From Cricetomys ansorgei (taxonomy: Eukaryota; Chordata; Mammalia; Rodentia; Nesomyidae): a stretch of 64,000 nucleotides of DNA. The translations under genes were made by a program, and so were the position numbers. Of this stretch, positions 9,280 through 20,290 are shown piece by piece (position 1 is the first letter of the stretch; each line of letters opens with the position of its first letter). The stretch is taken from NCBI GenBank assembly GCA_026225945.1, contig JAMJFZ010001258.1, forward strand, positions 5,575,501 to 5,639,500, in the 5' to 3' direction. A model generated the notes under the pieces. That model saw only the letters and a list, made by a program, of their open reading frames with translations, did not search any database and was not told the origin of the DNA.

Positions 9280-12200
9280 TTTACTCATGCGAAGTGATCA
9301 GCCTGGTCATGCTAGGGAGGCAGGTACTTCCCGCCCTGTACTTCACAGACAAGAACCCTGGAGCCAGCCAGTGTTCTTAGGACATGCCCAGGCGTAGCTT
9401 CTCCTGCATTGATGCTTCTTTGTTTGCCTATCTGGAGGGCGAAGGACGGCCAGAACCAACTGTGACCATACAGTCTAGGGCTCACTCCCATAAACAGGCT
9501 ATTAGACCGTGAGGGGGACAGCGGGCGGGGACTGAGCTGATGGCAACTTAATGAAAAGCAGACACAGCAGCATTGGAAGGCTTCAGTGCCTTTTGAAACA
9601 TGGCAGTGATATAAAAAAAAAAAGTCCCTAAGAAAGTTTATAATAAAGAAAAAGAATGTGGAAAAGTGAGAGTCAGAAAAGATAATTACACAGAAGGATT
9701 TCAAACAGCTCGCCTAATGGAGACGCTGAGTGATGAAGACAAACGGCTTGCAGAGCTACCTGGTCACAGGCACATAAATCTGAAACGTGGCAGACTCTAC
9801 ACACACATTTAAGTTTTTAAAAAAAGAAACCATGGTGTGTGTGTGTGTGTGGGGGAGAGCTACCAGGCAGGGAACAGTCAGATGCTGATAACCTTGGGAG
9901 AAGGAAGCGATCTGTATTATCAGATGGCTGGAGACTCAGGCACGATCCACAGTAAGAACTGGACAGCACAGCACGCTGCAGTCAGCCCCATATGAGGGGC
10001 GCCTTCAGGGCAACACACACCGCTGCTAGAACACAGACCAAAAATGGACAATCAGTGTCTCAGAAGGGATGAGTCACCCAGAGGGTCTCTGAAGCTAGTG
10101 TAGCTTCTCGGCCTTGAACCAGAGTGGTCTTGCCGCAGGCAAGGAACACGTTGCTGCTCCTCAGCCGATCGTAGTACACAAGCCGCAGAAGCCTTCTCTC
10201 ATGCAGTAGAGATGAAGGCTGAGCAGGGAGAGCAGAGACCCAGAACAATTGCTTAAGTGGACAATCTTGCATTAATTATCTCCAGCAGACAGGGAAGAAA
10301 GCCCCATCAGCCTCAGAAAAAAGGACATACCACCGAAAAAGGAAGCCTGCCTGAGAGCCATATTTTTTTTACATTTTTATTTCCGAGTTAACTGTGATTT
10401 ATTGTTTTTTTTTTTTTTTCTCTTGCTAACTGATGGTATATTCTGGAATGAGTCTTTGCTTTTTTTCTTCCTTTGGAATTTCTAGCTTAGTGTCAATTTG
10501 ATAAGGCCATTCAAATAAAATAACTGCTGAACGTGAAGCCATCGAGCTTACACCTATAGTCATACAGACAGAGACGGATGGAGAGGTCCACGAGCAGGGA
10601 CGAAACAGGAAGTGAGAGGGAGGCTGCTCAGTGACACAGCGATGTGACCACCCGAGGCGTCTGCTGGATGTGCTTTTCCTCCTCAGTGCTTCCTCCAACT
10701 CTTGTGACTTCCTGTGGGCTCCCTGGCGCCCCGTGGTGCTGTGCCACGCACCCGTGTGCTTTCTTGCTGTTCTCACAACAGGTGGTATGGGGTCCTGCCT
10801 CACAGAGACGTGCTGGCACAGGGTGGCCCGAAAGGAGAGCCGAGGCTCTATGACATGCTTAACTGAGGACAGTAGCCTTCATGTGACAAGCGGGCATTCC
10901 GAGACTTGCCCAGAGACTTCCGGTGCTGCCTACAGCAAGGCTGTAATCTTGGGCATTAGTCTAGGGCGTACGCAGCCCCTAGCACACTGGAAAGACTCAG
11001 CAATGCAGGCCCATCTTGCCAGCACTGAGGTTCTACGACTCTCTGGGACCCAGCATCTGTTCCGATGATGTTCCACAGTTACTACGTGGCTCTCATCTCC
11101 TCAGACCCCTTTCAATAACAACATTTCTCGATGCTCTGTGACTGTATTGAAAGGAAATATAGGCCAATAAAATCTGTACACACCTATGGTTAAAAAAAAT
11201 CATATAATATCCTGACCGTAATATAAAGAATAACACAGGAAGTAATTTACAATAAAACAAAATGTGCTTCCATGCGGACATGCTTGGGGCAGGGCTGTGC
11301 TAAGACACCCTTAGGCAGATGGTGAATCCAAAGGTGAGGTCAGCACACAGGAGACACCACACATGCTCAGCACTAGCGTAGGGCTGTGCATACACCGCAG
11401 GCACCACCGTGGCACGGCATCTACCAAACTCCACCCGCTCCTCTTCCTTAGGCCCCGACGGCAGCACAGGATGACACAGCAAGTCCTGGCCGTCGGGCTG
11501 TACTGAGAGGTGGTGTGTCTTGGTTCTTGGGTCAAAGCATCCAGAACCTGGCGTGCAAGCAGCACATTGCCCTGTCTGATGCGGCCCGCAACGAGCCCCA
11601 TGGTGAAGCCTGCCAGTCAGGATCCTTCGGGGACAGAGCAAAGGCCCTTGTCAATGCTAGGTAGAAAAAGTATTTTTTTGCCAAATGTATTTTTTCACAC
11701 AAGATGTGAAAGAGAGGGGAATGGATGGTTCTCTGGTCACAGACTGGGAAAGGACAGACAAAGAGTGAAACCTTAGTACGTGGGGCATGAGTCTCTGCAA
11801 GGGGACAGGGTGTCCCTCCACTGAGGTAAGCCAGACACATGCTAGTTCAGGGCTTCCTGTAGAATTTCCTTTCCACAGTACTGCTGACCTTCACAGTTGC
11901 AGAGAGGGTAGGTAAGGAGCTGGTGCCACTCTGTCCCACTTCAGTGCCAGAGTGACCTCAGAACCTTCGATTACAAACCAGCTTCCCCAGCCGCAAGCAG
12001 TAGAAGGACTGGTACATGCTGCAAGACTGAAAACATTCTGATAAGCAGAGGGGTTAGAGGCGGAAGGTCTCAAATGTGTCCACGTGCGGGAAGTAGCCGC
12101 AATAGACAATCCAGGGAGCAAGAGAGACGGGGAGAGAGAAGTGGTGGTTGCCTCAGCAAGGGTTTAGTGGCCACAAGGAAAAAGAACCTTCGTGCTAATG

Positions 12201-12570
12201 GCCACAGCATTTCACCTTGAGTTGGTGAAACTGTGCCAGACAGCGTTGGTCTGCACTTTGGAATGGTTAGTCTCATACAATGTGAAGAAAAGGGGGAGCT
12301 GCCAACACTTCCCCATCCTCTGCTCCCGTCAGCTTCGGAACAAACGGCATTTTCCTTTCCTGTGCTCTCCTGTCATTGCTATAAATACCATTTTAATACT
12401 TTCCACTTTCTAGATGCCGGGGAGGAGGCGGAAGTCATAAACTCACAATGAATAGAAATCTGTGCGGAATGGCTACTGACTGAGAAGGAGAGCTGAGCTC
12501 CCTGTGATGGAGCAAAGGGACACACCTGTCCACTGCTAAAAGCCCGAGTCTATCCTGCTAAGCAGAAATG
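9280..12570. other. Unique sequence with minor simple repeats
   Basis: Holds a short (GT)n at 9834-9851 and a T15 tract at 10405-10419. Long opposite-strand frames at 10426-10803/10631-11068 and 11300-11641/11510-11776 have no recognisable domains. In the last region the minus strand reads MGLVAGRIRQGNVLLARQV from 11601, but the frame is not sustained with any family I know. Confidence 0.35.
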
Positions 12571-12574
12571 TCAG

Positions 12575-12755
12575 GGCATAGGGTTCAGATGAATAGAGAG
12601 AGGTTCAAATCTTGAGTCTATCACTTCATAGCTGTACAGTTAGAGCAAGTCTCTGAGCTTTGAATTTCTTGTGTAAGATATGGAGCTGTCCTACCTACAA
12701 CGTTGGGTCACCAAGGGAATTAAATGCAACGAAGTAGATAAAATGTCTAGAAGAA
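12575..12755 (+). mobile_element. MIR element, plus strand
   Basis: Follows the MIR order: 'ggttcaaatcttgagtct' (diverged 'ggttcgaatcccggctct'), 'atagctgtacagttagagca' (for 'tagctgtgtgacctt.gggca'), 'tctctgagctttgaatttct' (for 'tctctgagcctcagtttcc') and 'ggaattaaatg' (for 'ggattaaatg'). Confidence 0.75.
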
Positions 12756-12759
12756 AACC

Positions 12760-14830
12760 TGATTCTGAAACAGAAAAATTACCCCAAGCTCCAGCACCTC
12801 CAGGTGTGTTATTTCCCCAGAGAGCACACCATTGCCAACTACCATTCCCTTCTGAGGGCCAGAGAGGTGACCTGATCCAGGTGGGGGGTTTTCTTTCTGC
12901 AGCCAGGGACACATTTGGCTCAAGGAAAAGATTTCAGAGAAAAATTTTCTTTGTTCTGTGACTCCATGGGATGCTCTGTTGTTCTGTGCAGATCAGAAAA
13001 TGGGCGTGTTGGGCAGAATATATTATGCATATGCATATGTTTATAAAATAACAAGTTGTCTAGAAGGGAACTCTTACATAATCAAGTCTGTCAGAAGAAA
13101 GGCTCTCTGGAACCTTCATCCTTTGATCAACTGGGAAGGAAGTGGGCATTTCAAGAAAAAGTAAATACGTTCAGGCGCAATTAATGTGTTTCCTAATACA
13201 CCCAGGCCCTTCTTACCTCCAGTCCCAGTAGTAATAGTGTGAGACAGTATTTTGGAAAAAACATAAAAATATCTTTATATAACAGTATCTAGGAGTCACA
13301 CAATTGTGTGCGGTACCTCATGGAAGGGCTCAGAAACACACACGGTGCGCTTGCGGGATTCAGCTCATGGGCCCCGTATCACACGGGGTGTGTCTACATC
13401 TCGACCTGCAAACCAGAGATTTATTCAAGTAAAGACAGCATGCAGACTCACTAAGTGCAGTCACCTGGAACCTGGCAAGCTGAGCACAGAGTGGCTTAAG
13501 CCACCCTCGAAAACTGGAGTGCAAGCTAAATAGACTTCATTCTAAATGGCCATTGTCCATCTTCCCTTTTGAGTAACAGTTTTCCCACATGAAATAAGCA
13601 TTTATTCCCAAACCAGAGTGCCTTCAGGGCCGCATCCCAGCTATGAAGGGCCCGCAAGGCACGAAGCTGTTCCTAAGAGAAGTTTAACTGGGCAGAAAGT
13701 CCTTTCTGAAGACTCCTTTGCTTGTGAGTCTAAGATGAGGAAAGGAGAGGCCAGCTTCCAGTTCAAAGCCGGCTCCCCTCCTGGGAGTTTTTGGTAGGAA
13801 AACAGGCAATGAGGAGAATGAAGGAGATAGGAGAGGAAACAAACCTTTCCTATGAAAATCCAAAGATGTCCCCTACTGGTCCTAGCAGCAAGGGCTGGTA
13901 AGAGAACCTTCTGTGTCTGTTTCCTAGGGAGAGATGTGAACCCTGGCAAACATCCCCATAGGGTTGAGAGCTCTGCTGAGCATGCCAGGTCTGCAGCCAG
14001 GTTGTGACAGTGTCACCTGTCACCTCAGAGGCCGTATGAAGTGGAAGTCTGTTAGGTCGACAACATGAAGTGAGCCTGCTGTGTTGCCTGTCTATCGTGA
14101 AGTGAGTTACTGGAAATTGAAAGGATCAGTGGGTCTACTCTTAGTCAGGTGTACCAGAGCAGGCTGGGAGAACTGGGTAACTCAAAGGAGAGCATAGCTC
14201 TAAACGGCAATCTCTCCATATATAATACATAATAGGGAAGAACCATCTGGAAAGACACGCCCCTAAATGGTCAACAGTCTCAAATCCTGCATGATATGCA
14301 TTTGCATGCACTTCACAGCTATTAAACTTTTCAACAAGGTTACATTTAAAAGAAAAAAATAAAGTTGGGTCAAATATTTTCAGAGAATAACATAAAAGCA
14401 CCAACACTGAAGCCCAACCGATGGCCCAGGCTGGGGGTGTCGCGACTAGGGAAGTCGCTTAGCAGCGGGGTGCCAGCCGAGCAAGTCCCAGTCCGGGCAG
14501 GAGTAAAGGAGGAACGCATTCTTGTACTGCCTAATCTTAGAGTCTGACTCTGCCACTGTGTCTGAGGTGAACCCTGGGTTCTCTCTCCTTGTTCCTTCTT
14601 TACTTTTCTTTACAGTGCACATCAGTAGCACAGTTTATGCTACTTCTTTTTTATTTTTGTGTGTTTATTAGAGTCTAGGCCCCATGTAGGGACATCTTCC
14701 TTCATTTGGCTTAGAAAAATGTTTGTAAAAATACCAAGCATAAACACCATCTATACACAGAGGCTCTAATCAGGCACTGAGAGAATCTGGTCAAGGGGAA
14801 AGGCGAAAGCTCGTCTGCTCTTTTATTTTA
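12760..14830. other. Unique sequence, no gene recognised
   Basis: Contains a palindromic 'tatgcatatgcata' (about 13024) and an octamer-like 'atttgcatgc' (about 14299). Small frames lack support. Confidence 0.35.
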
Positions 14831-14836
14831 TATATT

Positions 14837-14980
14837 TCTATTGTATTTTAATGATTTATAATACATGTTTATTTTATGTGAATGGTTGTTTGCATATACA
14901 CACGTATCTCTATTGTATTTTAATGAATATATATTTATTTCATGTGCATGGTTGTTTGTATATATGTGTACCACAAGCGT
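14837..14980. repeat. 72-bp duplicated AT-rich tail segment
   Basis: 'tctattgtattttaatga' starts at 14837 and again at 14909. Both copies are followed by a diverged 'tttatttcatgtgcatggttgtttg' theme, so the tail side of the adjacent minus-strand B3 was duplicated in tandem. Confidence 0.75.
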
Positions 14981-15129
14981 ATCTAGTGCCCACAGAAGCC
15001 AGTAGAGGCTGCTGGATCTTCCGGAACTGGAGTTACAAGGTGAGCTGCCATCTGGGTGCTGGGAACTAAACCCAGGCCCTGAGGAAGAGTACTAAGTGCT
15101 CTTTATTGCTGAGCCATTTTCCCAGCCCC
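14909..15129 (-). mobile_element. B3/B2-family SINE, minus strand
   Basis: Complement of a full B3: tail at left, 'agtgcccacagaagccagta' (about 14986), 'ggaactggagttacaaggtg' (about 15023), 'gtgctgggaactaaacccag' (about 15055) and head complement 'attgctgagccattttccca' (about 15104). Confidence 0.85.
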
Positions 15130-15254
15130 AGATAATTTATAAAGAATTAAAAATTAAAACAAACAAAACCAATTGCTATGCAAAGAGCAGGGTTTGTTGA
15201 ATCTACACAGAACTTAAAACATGTTTGGGGATGATGTTTACCTAACTTCCCTCC

Positions 15255-15345
15255 TTCTCCCAAGCTGTCCCTGGACTCACACTCACTCCATTTCAGCTTC
15301 CCCAGCAGGGGTTGCAGGTATAAGCTACCACACCCCGCCGCTATC
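15255..15345 (-). mobile_element. Possible eroded B1/B4 right arm, minus strand
   Basis: 'ggttgcaggtataagctacc' and 'acaccccgccg' resemble the complement of a B1 5' end ('gggattacaggcgtgcaccaccacgcccggc'). Confidence 0.4.
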
Positions 15346-15559
15346 GCCTGCTTTTAACTGAGGATCCACTGCAGACATTAATAATCAATTACGATTTCAA
15401 GCCCATCAATTCAGGGACTAGTTCCCAACTGGTGTGAGCGCAGCATCTGTCCAGTCTGCTAAGTACGAAGGACAGAATTCCAGTATGCGCCCCAGGCTCT
15501 GCTGAGGACTGGAAAACAGGGATTTGCACCTAAAAGACAAATCGCCGCCATTTCAGAAA

Positions 15560-15800
15560 CCTGCTCAAGACAGAAGACTGTGCCACCGGACATCTAATGA
15601 GGACCAACTGTCTGGGAGGCAACTGCGGGCAATAAATACTAGACAAGCTTAATTAATTAGCTATTAGCGGGTGAATATTTTAGTTAGCGGCCTTGTAATT
15701 AAGCTGTGAGTGGTTTCGCGCAACGACAGTCTGAATGAAGGAAAATATTTGGAAGTGAAATTCTGTGATAAAGGTTCCCATGGTCCTACTGTGTGAACTT
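15560..15800. other. Candidate conserved non-coding block, homeodomain-motif-rich
   Basis: Repeat-free. A dense group of TAAT cores lies at 15649-15705, including 'cttaattaattagctattag' (about 15649) and 'cttgtaattaagctg' (about 15691). Such clusters are typical of developmental enhancers; conservation is not shown. Confidence 0.35.
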
Positions 15801-17402
15801 TTGAACACTTACACGTAATCAGATTCTTGCCTACGCCTTTATCCACTTATATGGAGACGCATGTGCACCTGAAAACAAAGGCCCGAACACATTCTCAGTG
15901 CATGCTGGGACAGGTGGACCCGGGACCTGCTGGGGACTGGAGTCTGTCTGTCCCTTGGCTCAGCGTCAGGTTTCTCCTTTGTAAGCTGGGAGGGTTGGTC
16001 TTAGGCTTTCCTGTCCGCCACGCTATCCGCATAAACCACGGAAGTGTTTCCCTTGCACTGCCCATGATGCTTCTAACGCGCTGTTTCCGTATGTGGTGGC
16101 GGCTGACGTGACGTCAGTTCTACACACACACACACAGCCTGTGTTCACATCCGAGCCGAACACACGCAGCCTTTGTCATAAAACAGTCGTTAAGATACGC
16201 AGCACAAGAGTTTAAATGAAAAATAATTGGGGATTACTAGGGTGAAAAGTACCTAGAACTGCTGATTCACAGAGCTAAAACAACAACAGTAACCAGTGGT
16301 AAAAGGCTCAGGCCTGAGCTGTTTCAGTGAACCCAACACTGTGTCTAGGACATTTTGCTAACACACTCGTATTTATTTTATAAGTGCTTTTTTTTCCTCA
16401 CAAGAACAACTTTTTAAAGGATAAAAAAATGGAAAGCATTAATAGAAAAAAAAAAAAGGCTTTCAGAAACTCTCTAAGTCTTTAGTCAAATGAATCATCA
16501 ATGAAGACACCACCCCAGGATTTCACAACGCCATCTCAAGAGCCAGCACAGACAGGGCTGGTCTCAAACACTTTCCTCTTCGTGTTGCATTCTAGATGAA
16601 CAAGGGGCTCAAACTGTCCCGCTGCCAGAATAACCCACACTCTGGCGTGGCTGAGGCTGGAGAGGAGTAACATGAGACGGGACACTTCGGGAAGGCGGCG
16701 AGGGAGATCATAGGGACAGCCGCTGCTAATTAGCAGCAGATAATAAGCACGGGCGGAGGCGTTTGTCTTCCAGCTCTCGGGACCCTCGAGTTCAGATTCC
16801 AGACAGAAGTGAAAATACGTCTGTCGGAATCATGCTGGTGTCCCTCCTCGGAAGATGATGGACGACCATGAGCAGAGGCTGCAGGCCTGTGCTGCTGCGT
16901 CTGAGGCTGGACGGGCTTCACAGCCTGGCAGCAGAGACCACCGCCACCAAGGGCGGCTCCCTCCGCCCTCGTAACTTGCTATCATCAGATCTCAAAAATC
17001 TTAAAACAATCTGTTCTTTCAGTGGAAGTCACCCCTCACCCCTGCTTAGCTTGCGGTTGTGAGTCACAAGCGGGGAGCTCTCTCCAGTAGTGTTTCCAGC
17101 CTCTCCTGGAGCACTGCAGATTGTGTCTGAGGCAGAGGAGTCCTACAGGAATGGATTATAAAACACCTCCAGGCTTGAAGTGTAAGTTCAATTTATAGCC
17201 CCAATGTCTTGTTCTAAAACAGCTGGGGAGAGCAACCCCCTGACCACCCGGGAGCCAGCCCTACATCTGCTTAAGACGGAGGGGCTCCAAGAGAGTTCCC
17301 AGCCTAGGCTGTGGATGAGTGAGGCAGAACGTGGGCCAGAGGAAACAGGGTTCAGAGTGTTCTTGAAAACAAGCATTATTTTAATGCTACGGAGAAGAAG
17401 GA
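15801..17402. other. Unique sequence with A/T tracts
   Basis: Contains a full CRE (listed separately), a short (CA)n at 16122-16135, T9 (about 16388) and A12 (16446-16457) tracts, and a 'gctgctaattagcagcag' near-palindrome (about 16722). No gene was recognised. Confidence 0.4.
16109..16116. promoter_or_regulatory. Perfect CRE palindrome with adjacent half site
   Basis: TGACGTCA at 16109-16116 overlaps a second TGACG half site starting at 16104. CREB/ATF proteins bind this palindrome. A (CA)n tract follows immediately. Function is inferred only from the motif. Confidence 0.4.
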
Positions 17403-17403
17403 G

Positions 17404-17452
17404 ACACACACACACACACACACGCACACGCACACGCACACGCACACGCACA
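17404..17452 (+). repeat. (AC)n followed by (CACACG)n microsatellite
   Basis: About 20 bp of pure (AC)n is followed by four to five CACACG hexamers. The hexamer part has one CpG per unit. The R-V-rich frames across it are repeat translations. Confidence 0.95.
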
Positions 17453-17599
17453 TGCTGACTTCTTTGGGCTGCTCTAATAAAATGGGAACACAGTGTTTTT
17501 AGTTTTCTCTTAAAAGCCTCTAGCTTGTCTCTCTCCTGCTGGATTTACAATGCTAAAAAGCAAAATCCCAGAAACCCATTTCTGTTTACTTAAGAAGGA

Positions 17600-18120
17600 T
17601 AGAGTGTTACCCCAAAACAGAGAAGCCTTTTACAGAGATTGGAAAACAAATGGTTTAAGGGCATTAACATCCACATATCTCTCATGCCAGCACATTTAAA
17701 GCCATCAATCATGCATAATCCCAAGCACAGGAGGTGTAAAAGTGCTAAAGAGGCCCCATTAAAATCCGAGACTTTTCAGGTGCACCCCGACCCTGAGAAC
17801 TACACATGCCGAAGGAGCTCCAGCTTATACACACAATACCATTAGGGACAATTTATCATGTCTTTAAAAGTGATGTATAGTGCATTGTGAAATTGCTTAT
17901 TAACTCCAGAAATAACAATCCCAGCTTGTCTAAATGCACTTGGACACCCATAATTGGAATTTTGAAAACCCACGTTAGAATCTCTTATTTACACAGCTTA
18001 AACTTTCTACTAATCTACCTCCTCATTTTCACTTAGAGGGCTTCACATTTTCAAACCAGCATGAGAAGCTTCTGCTCCTTTCATGGAAAGTTTCGGGGCA
18101 TTTGAAACAGGTTTGCTATG
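17600..18120. other. Candidate conserved non-coding block
   Basis: Over 500 bp free of recognisable repeats, AT-rich with many short intact motifs: 'ccatcaatcatgcata' (PBX/HOX-like, about 17702), TAATTG (about 17951), 'aacaat' Sox cores and almost no CpG. The texture suggests a constrained enhancer. A plus frame (17639-17845) has no domain. Confidence 0.4.
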
Positions 18121-20120
18121 CATGACGCTTTAAAGGAACAAAGAACATTACAGGAACAAACTGACTTTGAGTAAAAATCTAGGAGTCAGTCATTCTTTCC
18201 TTTCAAACCCAACTTTTTTTTTTTCTTTCAAAACACGACCAGTGCTTACTTCCTGATTTTTCCTTAGTCTGTTATAAGGACATATTTATGTGGCTGCTAA
18301 AGTCTTGACTATTCTACCTGACTTCACTAATTCTATTTATTCTTAGGGACTGTTTATCCGTATAAATATGAATATAAATATGAAACTTCGTACACAAAAA
18401 TAGTGCTCTTGGTCTGCACCGAGACTAAGGAAAGTCAAAGCTAGGAGGTGTATAAAGGCACAGGACGTCAATACACTGGTGTGTCTCACGCCCGTTAAAA
18501 TGCTAAAAATCCTGTGAAAACAACTACATTCTAAGGTCTCTTTCAGAAACAGGGCTGGGTTTTCAGTTTGGGCTCTGAATATATTGACTGGTTTACTGCG
18601 GCCTGTGGGGACCTTTCTGCGCCTGCGTTTGGGTGGCGTTCTTCCACACAAGGGACTGTCTACCCACGTCAGCTTCACCTAGAAAACACCACTCTCTGTG
18701 TCTTCTAGAGCCGCGGCCTGAGGCTGGAGCTGGAAGAGCCGGGCCTCTTCCTGAACCCCCAGTGCCATAAGTCACTCACATTCAAGTGCTCGTTCTGCAA
18801 AGCAGCCAGTGCCGACAGACAGCACGGGCCGCGACTGCACGGGACGCTGCGCCTGCTGCACGGACAGTGTTTAAGGAGCACAGAGACTGGAAAATGGAGA
18901 CAAGGCACCAGGGGCTCAGGAGTGGTCTGTATTGTGTAAGAGAGCTGTCACGAATTTAGGGTGACAGTCATGAAGACTGCAACAGTCAGGACAGATGTAA
19001 AAGATGCAATATGTCCTAGAGGGAAAGCCAACAGCCAGGTGAGAAGGGGTGCATGGTCTCCCCACCTCGTGTGTGTGTGTGTGTGGGGGGGTGCCCTCGC
19101 ACGCCGGGAGTGTGACTGAGAGGCTGAGTCAGCATGGTGCAGCCTTGAGCAGTTCGGACAGGAGGATCATGAGCTCAGGGACAGCCTGGGGTACAGAGTG
19201 AGATTGTCTTCCAAATCAGCAAAACTAAAAACACCTCCTGGAAAACACCAAGTGTGTATGACACGTACCCTGACCCAGCATTTCCTTCACCATGTTCGGA
19301 AGACAGTAATAAGATGGGCAGGACCTGGAACCAATACATTCGACCAACTCTTCATGACCCATTGCTGAAAGGGACTTGGCTTCCCGCAGTCATTACTGTG
19401 CTTATGACTAATCTGAATACCGCAGAGACGGGTGCACTAAGCAGCCATGCCCATGGAAACCTGATCCGGAAACCCTGCTGTGGGTGGAAGGTGTCCTGCA
19501 GGAAGCACCCTTGGGATTAGTGCCACGGGCCTTTAAATCCATCCCATCCACCCGGCAGTGAGCAAGGGAGCAGGTGCCGCCTGTTGTAAATGACCAAAGA
19601 GTGGGAGACAGGGCCATTTTCCAACAGACTTCATGTTTGATCAACAAACAGCAGCACAGGGTCTCTGATGTTTCTGTTCATAAACCAGGAAAATCCACAG
19701 CGCCCTGGAGAGCACTGAGTCCAGGCCGCAGACAAGGACTTCCGCTGCTGGTTCCACCCCTCGACACTGCATCACTGAATCAGGAGTCTTAATTCGACTT
19801 CTGCGGTGACCACAATCCCAGAACCCCAATCTTCCTAAGGTGCTCTCAACTCTTCCTTGTAGCGCAGCTTAAAAACAGACAGTTCAAAACTAACCCCAAG
19901 CCAGGTCCCCACTCCTCTCCCAGTTGGCTCCGTTCCCTCCTCTTACTGGCAAATCCATACTTTGTCCTTCTGTTGCAGCGCTTGGCCTACAGAGCAGACC
20001 TTCCCCGGAGTAACTTTTATTGTGGTCTCCTCAGAACAGGGCCGGCCCTTCCTTCCACATCCCACCACGCCTTGCACTGCACACAAATGAGAAACAAGAC
20101 ACTTGCTGGATTAAACTGCC
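18121..20120. other. Unique sequence with a small SINE remnant
   Basis: T-tract at 18210-18220; (GT)n at 19073-19084 followed by a G7 run. 19145-19215 (plus) has 'aggaggatcatgagctcagg' and 'gtacagagtgagattgtctt', a short diverged B1/B4 right part. Frames at 18343-18908 have no recognisable domain. Confidence 0.4.
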
Positions 20121-20121
20121 T

Positions 20122-20290
20122 CCGCGATCGGCAGCGGTGAGACGGACGCGAGTCAGGAGCCCAATAACAAAGCGCAGAGTCCAGCGCGGTGCGAGGACAC
20201 GCCAGTGGGACGAACACGCACGAGGACACGCCAGTGGGACGAACACGCACTGCTAACGTCGCAGTGCCGAGCCCTGCAAATGGCGCGGGC
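20122..20290. promoter_or_regulatory. Short CpG-dense patch
   Basis: Roughly 25 CpG in about 170 bp, in a window that is otherwise CpG-poor. It begins at 'ccgcgatcggcagcgg' and covers the 29-bp tandem repeat. The patch is too short for a classical CpG island by length criteria. It could be a germline-unmethylated element, a GC-biased conversion spot or a weak promoter. Confidence 0.35.
20193..20250. repeat. Perfect 29-bp tandem duplication
   Basis: Unit gaggacacgccagtgggacg + aacacgcac occurs at 20193-20221 and is repeated exactly at 20222-20250. Identity of the two units implies a recent or gene-converted duplication. Each unit carries several CpGs. Confidence 0.95.

Noticed and set aside
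11300..11641. Possible pseudogene on the minus strand
   Set aside because: A protein-like run is followed by loss of frame, and I could not place it in any family; indistinguishable from chance.
18593..18775. 'cttctag' followed by GC-rich frame as an exon start (about 18705)
   Set aside because: No matching donor or sustained reading frame; a single AG site is not evidence for an exon.
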